From positions 1 through 16,455 of the forward strand of contig JAGRBY010000097.1 in NCBI GenBank assembly GCA_020433835.1: a stretch of 16,455 nt of DNA. Direction: 5' to 3'. A program made the translations under genes and the position numbers. The stretch is from Anaerolineae bacterium (GTDB lineage Bacteria > Chloroflexota > Anaerolineae > 4572-78 > J111). The stretch's first letter is position 1; each line of letters opens with the position of its first letter. The notes under the pieces are model-generated. The model was not told where the DNA came from. It saw only the letters and a program-made list of their open reading frames with translations, and ran no database searches. Below are positions 6,790 through 15,157 of this stretch, piece after piece.

Positions 6790-9669
6790 ATGGCTTCCAG
6801 ATTACCTCTTTTTATTGTTATTATCCTAGCCTTAATTGGACCAACTGTACCCGCTTGGGCACAGTCATCTTCACCCGCTTACAAAAATAAACAACTAGAT
6901 GCACCTTTGCCTTTATCAGCCTATCCTCGTCCTAACAATGATAACGGCATGGGGATTCACTGGAGTACTAATCTCTATGGTCAAAGTGATGATGCTACCG
7001 ATTATTTCGTGAATGAGCTTAAGGAAATGGGTATAAAATGGGTCAAAATTGTTAACGAGCATAGCGAAGGTCGTCATTATGATTATCTAATTGAGCAATT
7101 AGTTGCTAATGATATTATGCCTATTGTACGGCTTTATACCCGATGTAATGAACCCCTTAATTTAGGTACACTGGGTAAAATGGTTAATTATTACCTTCCT
7201 AAGGGTGTATATTATTATGAATTATATAACGAACCAGATCTATGGGGTGTTGATGGAGGTTGGTGTGAAGATGGTGAACCAGACCCGGAATATCTTGCTC
7301 GTATTTGGGCACCTTCCGCTCGCGAGGTTTTGGCTCAAGGAGGATATCCTTCTCTCCCTTCTATCTTTCCCGTAGGCAAAAATGTACCTGGCTGGGAAAA
7401 TAGTTTTTTTCAACGATTCTTAAAAGCAGTTAAAGCAAACGGAGATACAGAAGTTCTTTACGGTAGTTGGGGGGCGGTGCATAACTATTTTTTAAATCAT
7501 CCCCCTGACTACCCTCAGAACGAGGTCAATTTAACCGGCCAGCTTTTGACACCTGATGAGATTAGCAAGTACAAGCTCAATGAAGCCCAGATATTTTCCA
7601 TCAATCAAGCTCGATCTAAGCAACACGAGCCGGGCGGCTACTACGTGGGTAGCAATCCCACTCAAGATGTTAGTGGCTTTCTGCAATTTGTTGGTTACCA
7701 CGACCAATTCGTCGAACTATTTGGTTTTGAAATCCCTCTGATTAGTACTGAGGGGGGCGCAACTGTCGGCTCTTGTGAGGACCCTCGTTATCCCTGTGTA
7801 GATGAACAACTGCAAATGGAGTGGACTCTGGCTTCTTACGAGTATATGCTGAATGAAGCGCCGGAATATTACTTTGCTAATAACACGTGGCTGATTGCGC
7901 AACAAGCTCTTGATTTCCATGGTGGTTATATTTGGGAAGGTAACGCCTGGTATCACGACCGTGAAGGTAACCATCTACCTATCGTCGACGCTCTAAAAAA
8001 TCATCCGCGGAAAGGTCAGGCTCGCTGGGATCAACAAACGGTAGATGATTTGCAGCCTGTAGTTGATGACACCGCACCGTTTAGTTCACTCTCAACTGAT
8101 AGTGACACAATTGCTTCTCTTTCGGCCATTAGTCGTTTAGCTCAATATCCTCGTCCAGTAGGGGATAACGGGCGTGGCGCGCACTACTCTCCTACTATCA
8201 TGGGCCAACCCACCAATCAGGTTGATTTCTTTATTGATGAACTGTTAGCTATGAACATGAAGTGGGTTAAACTGATGCAAGGTGATATCCCTAAAGTAGA
8301 GCACCAGTATCTAATTGAGCAATTAGTAGCTAATGATATTGAGCCTGTGTTGCGTGTTTATAAACCTTATAATGAACCATATGAACACCTAGGTGCATTA
8401 GTAGCTAATGCTCTGCCGATGGGAGTGCATTACTTTGAACTGTACAATGAGCCAAACATTGGAGGCTTCCCAGGCGGCTGGCGTGATGGCGAAGCTATTA
8501 GTGTAGAACGCATGTTGGATTTATGGATTCCTGCTGCTGAAGCTATTCAACATGCGGGAGGATACCCTGGCCTGCCTACTTTGGCCGTTGGCGGAGATTA
8601 TGACGACATGCTGTTTCTAAAAACCTTTTTGGATGGCCTTGTAGATCGTCAGCGTACCAAACTGTTAGAGCAAGCTTGGCTACCGCTACATAATTATTTT
8701 CTCAATCATCCTTTTGATTACCCTAATGATCCCGTCAATCTAAATAGCATTCCTTTAGGTGCTGCAGAAATTTCTGATCGTAATCTTACACCAAGTCAGG
8801 TCGATACAATTAATTCGGCGCGAGCTAATGCTCAGCAACCGGGTGGTTATTATGTGGGCAGCACTGTGCATGAAGATTCGAATGGATTTAGAAAATTTGA
8901 AGCTTATGCCAAAATTTTTCACGACCGTTTTGGGTATTACATTCCTATCATCACTACCGAAGGTGGTCCTATTGCTGGTGATAACCAGGATCCTCGCTAT
9001 CCTCCTATTACCAATGACGATGTAACCAAACTAACTTTACAAGCATACCATGCTATGCTAGATGAAGCCCCCGCTTACTACTTCGCTTTTATGCCGTGGC
9101 TATTGGCTAATAAGGCCGGTGGGCATTGGGATAATGCTTGGGAAGATGCTGCTTGGTACAAATTAGATGGTACTACATTGCCTGTAGTAGACGCCCTCAA
9201 GACTGATCCTCGTCGCCAGGAATTGAGGAAATGGGAAAGCGAGCCTAAGTCAATTCCGTCAATGACAGAACAACAACTACCTTTCCTATCGGAAAGCCAA
9301 GAACCATCATTAGGAATTGCTGCCCCAACGCCTAGCACAGAGATACTACCTGGGGGCCAGAGCAATTCGGTTTGGAAAGTAGTCGATGCAACTTGGCGAA
9401 CTGCCGCCAGCAAGTATCCTCGTCTACGAATCAACGTACTCAATACCAATGGTTATCCTATGGCGGGGCAACAAGTACGGGTAGAATGGTCCGGTGGGTG
9501 GACATTACTGATTACAGAAGCCGATCAATCACATAGTGTTTCAATGCCACTCATAGTGCCTAATGATACATACTTCATAAAGTTGGCTGGTGGTAGTGGC
9601 GAAGGGATAAAAGCTAAGGGGGCTGAGGGTTTTGACCTGAATGCAACATTTCAACTGGTAAGTAATTAA
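6790..9669 (+). CDS. Secreted protein with two tandem GH-A-like TIM-barrel domains
   Basis: The 959-residue product is exported: a signal peptide spans residues 1-24 (Arg4, hydrophobic core, cleavage expected at AWA-Q). It contains two copies of a roughly 360-residue domain, starting at Tyr45 (YPRPNNDNG) and Tyr453 (YPRPVGDNG). Each copy shows the clan GH-A pattern of an acid/base Glu in YNEP (Glu148; Glu554) and a second Glu in TEGG (Glu321; Glu724), spaced 173 and 170 residues apart. Both copies share IEQLVANDI, GGYYVGS and VDALK. A C-terminal Ig-like segment (about 861-959; INVLNTNGYPMAGQQVRVEW) resembles the repeats of the next gene. The protein is probably a glycoside hydrolase or carbohydrate binder; substrate unknown. 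ATG 6790 was chosen over GTG 6787, directly adjacent in frame; neither has a clear Shine-Dalgarno site. It is separated from the flagellar genes by 169 bases. Confidence 0.8.
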   Translation: MASRLPLFIVIILALIGPTVPAWAQSSSPAYKNKQLDAPLPLSAYPRPNNDNGMGIHWSTNLYGQSDDATDYFVNELKEMGIKWVKIVNEHSEGRHYDYLIEQLVANDIMPIVRLYTRCNEPLNLGTLGKMVNYYLPKGVYYYELYNEPDLWGVDGGWCEDGEPDPEYLARIWAPSAREVLAQGGYPSLPSIFPVGKNVPGWENSFFQRFLKAVKANGDTEVLYGSWGAVHNYFLNHPPDYPQNEVNLTGQLLTPDEISKYKLNEAQIFSINQARSKQHEPGGYYVGSNPTQDVSGFLQFVGYHDQFVELFGFEIPLISTEGGATVGSCEDPRYPCVDEQLQMEWTLASYEYMLNEAPEYYFANNTWLIAQQALDFHGGYIWEGNAWYHDREGNHLPIVDALKNHPRKGQARWDQQTVDDLQPVVDDTAPFSSLSTDSDTIASLSAISRLAQYPRPVGDNGRGAHYSPTIMGQPTNQVDFFIDELLAMNMKWVKLMQGDIPKVEHQYLIEQLVANDIEPVLRVYKPYNEPYEHLGALVANALPMGVHYFELYNEPNIGGFPGGWRDGEAISVERMLDLWIPAAEAIQHAGGYPGLPTLAVGGDYDDMLFLKTFLDGLVDRQRTKLLEQAWLPLHNYFLNHPFDYPNDPVNLNSIPLGAAEISDRNLTPSQVDTINSARANAQQPGGYYVGSTVHEDSNGFRKFEAYAKIFHDRFGYYIPIITTEGGPIAGDNQDPRYPPITNDDVTKLTLQAYHAMLDEAPAYYFAFMPWLLANKAGGHWDNAWEDAAWYKLDGTTLPVVDALKTDPRRQELRKWESEPKSIPSMTEQQLPFLSESQEPSLGIAAPTPSTEILPGGQSNSVWKVVDATWRTAASKYPRLRINVLNTNGYPMAGQQVRVEWSGGWTLLITEADQSHSVSMPLIVPNDTYFIKLAGGSGEGIKAKGAEGFDLNATFQLVSN
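6922..9210 (+). repeat. Internal tandem duplication of the TIM-barrel domain
   Basis: The segment from about 6922 to 8010 is repeated at about 8146-9210 in the same frame. Order and spacing of motifs are conserved throughout. Nucleotide similarity is still high locally: 30 bases at 7087-7116 and 8311-8340, encoding LIEQLVANDI, differ at one position. The inter-copy linker (about residues 411-450) is short and polar. Confidence 0.8.
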
Positions 9670-9806
9670 ATCATCTGTTAAAGATTACTTAAACAAAACT
9701 TATGACTAACGGCTAATGATCAGACTTAGTAGATCACCACAACCTTTTAGTTTTGTCTAGCCAAGCCGTAATGGTCTGTTGAGAATTATAAAGTTCGGAA
9801 TTTACT

Positions 9807-12683
9807 ATGAACCGTATCGTTTTGTTATTTGTTATTTTTGTGAGTTGGATTGTCCTTTCCAGTTGCACAATGGTCATTAGTAGTCAGCCGCCAGAAACAA
9901 CCGCCACTTTAGCCGCTATGGAGAATATTAGCAGTCCTTATGTAGCTTCGACCTTTATCCCAACTCAAGTACCAATGGACAACTCACCAACTTCTATAGT
10001 CAGTGCAACTTCAAATCTACCAGAAACCACACCTACCTTGGATCAAACAGTTATTTCCCCTTCAACTACTATTACACCTTCTTTAACAGATGTGCCACTA
10101 ACACAGACTCCAACCATCCTGCCTCAAGAGTCTCTCATCTCTCTTACTACTACTTTAGCTGCAGTTGACTCAACACTCAATTCCACTATGACTGTTACAC
10201 CCACTCCCCTACCTGCTGTAACCGACACGCTAATTCATACAACACCTTTATCTTTTACTAATGAAAACCCTAAGGTATACGAGACTGCCCTAACTATTAA
10301 TACCTTTGATTACGAACCAGCTTTAATACCAACGACGCCTGAGGATATTGTTTATCCATATCCTCGCATGGATCACAATCAAGTTGGCCCTCCATCACCT
10401 AAAAGTCATAGAGCCATTATCTTAGAAAATCAATATCTTCAATTAACTGTTTTACCTGATTTGGGCGGCCGAATTTATCGCTGGATTGACAAAGCTAGTG
10501 GAAAAAATTTGTTTTACGAAAATCCGGTAATTAAGCCAACTACTTGGGGAAATCGTGGTTGGTGGCTAGCAACAGGTGGAATGGAATGGGCTTTACCTAT
10601 GGATGAACATGGCTTAAGCGAAGCTTCACCTTGGGTTTATCAACTACATCAAGGGCCGGATTTCGCTGGGGTAACTCTAACGGATACCGAAGAAAATTCT
10701 GGTCTTGTCTCTGAAATTGGGATCACTTTAGATGGTGAACACGCTTATTTTACATTATCACCCCGTATTTATAATCCTACCCAACAGCCAATTAATTATA
10801 AATTTTGGCTTAACGGGATGTTTGGATTGGGTTCACAGCAACCTGGAACAGGAATCGATCTGGTACTCCCTGGTAAACAGGTTACTATTCACTCTACTAG
10901 TGACTCATCCCTACCAGGTGAAGGTCAGTTAATGGATTGGCCTGTTTTTGATAACCGAGATTTTAGTGCTTACGATAATTGGAATAAATATCTGGGTGTT
11001 TTTGCTGCACCCTCCGCTCAAGAAGATTATATGGGTGCTTACAATCATCAAACTAATCTAGGAGTTGTCAGAATATTTCCACACTTATTGGTTAAAGGAG
11101 CTAAAATCTTTGGTCCTGGTGATCTAAGCTCAACTCTATGGACTACGGACGACAGTCGTTACTTTGAACTGTGGGGTGGCTTAGCTCCCACTTTTCAGGA
11201 TGAAGTGACTTTGGAACCAGATGCTTGGGTAGCTTGGCAGGAGAAATGGTATGCGCTCGGTGATATGGGTGGTTTTAGTTTTGCAAATGATGAAGCTGCT
11301 CTTAACCTCGGAATTACCAACTCCTCAATTCAAGTGGCGGCAGCCAGTACCTATCCTATAAACGGCAGCCAATTAGTACTGTGGCAAAATGGACAGGAAG
11401 TAATTCGCTGGCCCTTTTCACTTACACCGATAAGTCCTTTCCGAGGTAGTTATACACCTGATGGCAACTCTAGCTCCTGGGGGGTATCACTGCTTGATGA
11501 GACAGGCCGCGAAATAGCAAATCTAGGACAGACCCAAGTGGTAACTACTATTAACTCATCCGCAGTAGCGATTCCTGCAGCATTCAACCAGCTAATACCT
11601 ACTCCAACATCTGTTTCACAAGATTTTGCTCCAACTCCCACATCAACGGCTTCCTCTCAAAGACCGATACCTACACCGACGGCTACTCCTCAAAATACCG
11701 ATTTACTTCCACCAGAATTGTTTGTCACTACTGTATCTATTCAACCCACTCCGGCTGGGACGCCCACACCTACACCAGTGAAGACCGTTCCATGGGAATG
11801 GGACCCACGCCTCGATGATTTAGGTATTGAAATTACTCGAGCCAAGCTGGACTCAGGCCAACCTATTTATCGGCTAATATCGGCTCGATATTTAGATGAA
11901 ACAGAAGCTCAAGGACTACATCACGTTTTTGTTGAAGTATTAGATGAAGATGGACAGCGCATTGTAGGTCAACCTGTCACTCTGGCTTGGTCCGATGGTG
12001 AGGGTACGATGATTACTGAAGATAAACCCTATCCGGAATATGCAGCCAGTGCACCCCTTTATGGCGAAATATCAGAAGGAAGTTATGAAGTTGAGGTTAA
12101 AAATGCATTTAGCGACAAAATTAGCGGTTTAGGTTTACCTGGAAAACACCATGTAAGTTATCAACTTACCTTTCAACGTGGTGTTGAAACTACCACTAAC
12201 CCTGTGCCACCAGCTACGGATTATCTCTCTCCTACACCAGAAGTTACGTCAACTCCTACCTCTACAATCGTCGACAAAAACGGAGTTATTTGGGATTCAC
12301 GTCTAGATGACTTAGGAATCACGATGGTCTCAGCTACTCCTGTAGCAGGAAAGCCGTTATTTAAGTTGGTAAAAGTTGAGTATCAAAACGAACAAGAATC
12401 GCAAGGATTACACCATATTTTTGTAGAAGTATTAGATGAAAACAGTCAACGTATTGTCGGGCAACCCGTTAGCCTGACTTGGTCTGATGGTAAAGGTACG
12501 ATGATTACTGAAGATAAGCCTTATCCGGAATATGCGGCTAATTCGCCTATGTATGGTGAAATATCAGAAGCTAAATATGATGTTTATGTAGAAGACTCAA
12601 TTAGTGATAAAATTAGCGGTTTGGGCTTACCTGGGAAGCGTCACGTGAATTATCTGTTGACTTTTCAACGAATAAATAATTAA
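9807..12683 (+). CDS. Lipoprotein with DUF5107-like domain and two C-terminal 127-residue repeats
   Basis: The 958-residue product has a lipoprotein signal peptide with lipobox L17-S18-S19-C20, so it is expected to be anchored to the membrane by Cys20 and face outward. Residues 21 to about 160 are a Thr/Pro/Ser-rich linker. Residues 165-490 resemble DUF5107, a galactose-mutarotase-like beta domain: YPYPRMDHNQVGPPSP, LQLTVLPDLGGRIYRW, NRGWWLATGGMEWALP. A beta-rich stretch to about 580 and a second Thr/Pro linker follow. Two copies of a 127-residue domain (W665-R791 and W829-R955) then end the protein, separated by a further linker. A related domain ends the upstream TIM-barrel protein 137 bases away, suggesting both act in the same extracellular process, probably on polysaccharide. 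No enzyme activity can be assigned with confidence. The start is ATG at 9807, without a clear Shine-Dalgarno site. Confidence 0.75.
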   Translation: MNRIVLLFVIFVSWIVLSSCTMVISSQPPETTATLAAMENISSPYVASTFIPTQVPMDNSPTSIVSATSNLPETTPTLDQTVISPSTTITPSLTDVPLTQTPTILPQESLISLTTTLAAVDSTLNSTMTVTPTPLPAVTDTLIHTTPLSFTNENPKVYETALTINTFDYEPALIPTTPEDIVYPYPRMDHNQVGPPSPKSHRAIILENQYLQLTVLPDLGGRIYRWIDKASGKNLFYENPVIKPTTWGNRGWWLATGGMEWALPMDEHGLSEASPWVYQLHQGPDFAGVTLTDTEENSGLVSEIGITLDGEHAYFTLSPRIYNPTQQPINYKFWLNGMFGLGSQQPGTGIDLVLPGKQVTIHSTSDSSLPGEGQLMDWPVFDNRDFSAYDNWNKYLGVFAAPSAQEDYMGAYNHQTNLGVVRIFPHLLVKGAKIFGPGDLSSTLWTTDDSRYFELWGGLAPTFQDEVTLEPDAWVAWQEKWYALGDMGGFSFANDEAALNLGITNSSIQVAAASTYPINGSQLVLWQNGQEVIRWPFSLTPISPFRGSYTPDGNSSSWGVSLLDETGREIANLGQTQVVTTINSSAVAIPAAFNQLIPTPTSVSQDFAPTPTSTASSQRPIPTPTATPQNTDLLPPELFVTTVSIQPTPAGTPTPTPVKTVPWEWDPRLDDLGIEITRAKLDSGQPIYRLISARYLDETEAQGLHHVFVEVLDEDGQRIVGQPVTLAWSDGEGTMITEDKPYPEYAASAPLYGEISEGSYEVEVKNAFSDKISGLGLPGKHHVSYQLTFQRGVETTTNPVPPATDYLSPTPEVTSTPTSTIVDKNGVIWDSRLDDLGITMVSATPVAGKPLFKLVKVEYQNEQESQGLHHIFVEVLDENSQRIVGQPVSLTWSDGKGTMITEDKPYPEYAANSPMYGEISEAKYDVYVEDSISDKISGLGLPGKRHVNYLLTFQRINN
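11799..12671 (+). repeat. Two ungapped copies of a 127-codon domain
   Basis: Copy A occupies 11799-12179 and copy B 12291-12671, each exactly 381 bases. A hand alignment without gaps gives about 86 of 127 identical residues. Identity is concentrated in residues 35-127 of the unit, while 11-30 diverged. A 23-base block is identical at 12003-12025 and 12495-12517. The intervening 111 bases encode a Pro/Thr linker. Confidence 0.88.
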
Positions 12684-12735
12684 TAGTTAGAAATAAAATG
12701 CAAATTGATTTCGAGGTTACATCGTTGAGTAGTCT

Positions 12736-14952
12736 ATGTTGGACGCAATGAAAATGAACGCGAAACCTATAATACTTGTTTTAGATGATGAAATTAATAT
12801 TAGAAATCTTGTCACAGAGACTTTGAGTCGCCATTATTGTGAAGTACTCACGGCATCTTCAAGCGAAGATGCCTTAGTTGTACTTCAGAGCAACGAGCAA
12901 ATAATGGTAATACTTCTAGATATGTTAATTCCAGGTTCGGGTGGTTTTGAATTTATAGATGTTTTAAAACATAACTCTAAACTTAAACTGATTAAGGTTA
13001 TTATGTTGGTTCCTCTATATGATGAACAAGTTATCGGTAAGGCATTTGAGATCGGTGTCGATGATTATTTATGTAAACCTTTTAATAAAGGCGAGTTAGT
13101 AGCTCGTGTTAAAGCTCAAATTGCACTCAAGCAAACCAAAGATGTACTTAATCAACTTGATCGTGAAAATACAAGGCTATATCAACAAGCCAAACAAGAA
13201 TCTTTTGAGCGCAAAAAACTGGAGGAATTACTTGGAGAAAGTGAGGCACGCTGCCAGATATTGGCAGACAATGTTAGCGACCTAATTGCTAAACTCTCTC
13301 CCAAAGGTGTTTTTACCTATGTGTCGCCTACATACCGAACCGTTTTAGGCTATGAATCGGTTGACATGTGTGGATGTTCTTTCTACGAGTATATTCATCC
13401 AGAAGATTTAGAACAAATAAAAGATTTAAGTCCGCCTCTCTTGACCTCATTAGTTGATAAATTCTTTACTTTACGTTTTTACCACAAAAATGATATATAT
13501 ATTTGGTTAGAATTAAATCTACAGGGTATTTATCATCCAGAGACCAGATGTATACAAGAATTGATAGTTGTAGCCCGTAACATAACTGAATACAGCGTAT
13601 CTGAAACTACGGTTCACGATGCTTCCAATGAATTAGAAAAGCTATATCAAAGTCCAACAACAGAAACCAAAGAACCACTTAAACGGCGAATTATTGATAG
13701 TAACCAATCAGAAATACACAATTATGAGCAATTTGAAGATGCTCGTGCTATGTACGTAATTACTCGCAATAAAGATGATGTACCGATCGTTGTCAACTGT
13801 AATGAACTTTTTTTAAGAACTCTAGGATATACTCGGCAATTGGTTATAGGAAAACCTTTATCCGATTTTTACAGCTCAAAGACAGTATTGGATGTATTAG
13901 ATAATGATTATCGACCTATTTTAGACGGCAACTCTATGTCTATGGAACAGACATTTTTAGCCAATGATGGTCGAGTAATAAATACGTTATTGATAACTAA
14001 GCCTGATCTCGATGCTGAAGGAAATGTAATTGGTTGGCAGTCTCTATATATTAATATTACCAAACGTAAGCAGATTGAAATAGAAAATGCTCGATTGTAT
14101 GAGCAAGCTCAACAAGAGATTATGAAACATAAGCATGTTGCATCCGAATTAGAAAAAAAACTAGCGATATTAAAAAATCTGGTAGTAGAACGTACTGAGG
14201 AGTTAAATATAGCTAATGTAGAAGTGGCTCGAGCCGATCGTTTGAAAGATGAATTCTTGGCTAATATAAGCCACGAGTTGAGAACTCCTCTAAATGCTAT
14301 TTTGGGTATATCAGAAGGCATGCTAGAAGAAATAGGTGGACCTCTCTCTGATAGTCAGCGAAGATTTCTTACTAGTATAAAAGAAAGCGGCCAAAATTTA
14401 CTCTCTTCAATCAATGATATCTTAGACATGTCTAGAATAGAAGCTGGAAAAATGTATTTAGATATAGGTCCTGTTTCTATTGTATCTGTTGGCCAAGCTA
14501 GTTTGCGTCTCATCAAGCAATCCGCACACAAGAAACAAATTAAAATTTTTTCGCACTTTGATAATAACATTAATACCGTTCAAGCTGATAATCGTCGGCT
14601 TAAACAAATTTTGGTCAATATGCTGAGCAATGCAATTAAATTTACTCCTGAATATGGAAAGATTGGCCTAAATATAATTGGTGACCCTCAAGAACAGATC
14701 ATTCACTTTATGGTGTGGGATACTGGTATTGGCATTTCTCCAGAGCAAATACCTGAATTATTTAAGCCGTTTGTACAGTTAGATAGTCGGCTGTCCCGTC
14801 AATATTCTGGTACAGGTCTAGGCCTAGTGTTAATACAACGTATAGCTGAAATGCACGGAGGTAGCGTTTCGGTAGAAAGCCAAGTAGGGCAAGGTAGTCG
14901 CTTTACTGTATCTTTACCTTGGCATAATGAAAAAGTTGAGATGCAGTTATAG
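12736..14952 (+). CDS. Hybrid sensor histidine kinase, REC-PAS-PAS-HisKA-HATPase
   Basis: The 738-residue protein is a cytoplasmic two-component kinase with no membrane segment. The receiver domain (residues 10-130) has Asp17/Asp18, phospho-acceptor Asp62 (VILLDMLIP) and Lys114 (DDYLCKPF). The usual Thr/Ser after the fourth strand is Val92 (VIMLVPL), which is atypical. A coiled-coil linker (RLYQQAKQESFERKK) leads to PAS 1 (about 172-290, FTYVSPTYRTVLGY) and PAS 2 (about 333-444, NELFLRTLGYT). A second coil (RLYEQAQQEIMKHKH) is followed by HisKA with His513 in SHELRTPL. The HATPase follows, with N-box NMLSNAIKF, G1 DTGIGI and G2 GTGLGL. The kinase core is complete and normal. The start is the first ATG; ATG 12748 and 12754 are alternatives, and no strong Shine-Dalgarno site decides. 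It lies 52 bases after the lipoprotein gene. The signal and partner regulator are unknown. Confidence 0.92.
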   Translation: MLDAMKMNAKPIILVLDDEINIRNLVTETLSRHYCEVLTASSSEDALVVLQSNEQIMVILLDMLIPGSGGFEFIDVLKHNSKLKLIKVIMLVPLYDEQVIGKAFEIGVDDYLCKPFNKGELVARVKAQIALKQTKDVLNQLDRENTRLYQQAKQESFERKKLEELLGESEARCQILADNVSDLIAKLSPKGVFTYVSPTYRTVLGYESVDMCGCSFYEYIHPEDLEQIKDLSPPLLTSLVDKFFTLRFYHKNDIYIWLELNLQGIYHPETRCIQELIVVARNITEYSVSETTVHDASNELEKLYQSPTTETKEPLKRRIIDSNQSEIHNYEQFEDARAMYVITRNKDDVPIVVNCNELFLRTLGYTRQLVIGKPLSDFYSSKTVLDVLDNDYRPILDGNSMSMEQTFLANDGRVINTLLITKPDLDAEGNVIGWQSLYINITKRKQIEIENARLYEQAQQEIMKHKHVASELEKKLAILKNLVVERTEELNIANVEVARADRLKDEFLANISHELRTPLNAILGISEGMLEEIGGPLSDSQRRFLTSIKESGQNLLSSINDILDMSRIEAGKMYLDIGPVSIVSVGQASLRLIKQSAHKKQIKIFSHFDNNINTVQADNRRLKQILVNMLSNAIKFTPEYGKIGLNIIGDPQEQIIHFMVWDTGIGISPEQIPELFKPFVQLDSRLSRQYSGTGLGLVLIQRIAEMHGGSVSVESQVGQGSRFTVSLPWHNEKVEMQL

Positions 14953-15157
14953 TGCTTGCATAAATACAAATTATTAGATGCGAACAGGTACACTCACACC
15001 ATAATATTACAATTGTTGTCTTGATAATAGAGAAACTGTATTTAGCTCGTTTTAAAAGATACTTATATCTATTTGAACCTTTTTTGGGAATTGACTACGG
15101 AACTATCTATGAAATCAGGTGTATTTTGAATAGAAGTAAATCGAAAGGTTTTCGTAT

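Noticed and set aside
8759..9449. Open frames overlapping the TIM-barrel gene on both strands.
   Set aside because: They are embedded in a well-supported coding frame with conserved domain motifs and have no ribosome sites or family resemblance.
9670..9806. ACGGCT/AGCCGT and ACAAAAC/GTTTTGT pairs in the gap between the two exported-protein genes, possible pseudoknot or riboswitch.
   Set aside because: Short arms with long loops and no recognisable riboswitch core; nothing firm in this 137-base gap.
14953..15157. TTGACT at 15091-15096 as a -35 box in the 205-base gap before the second kinase.
   Set aside because: No -10 box at 16-18 bases spacing; otherwise the gap shows only AT-rich sequence and a 5-bp stem at 15057-15070.
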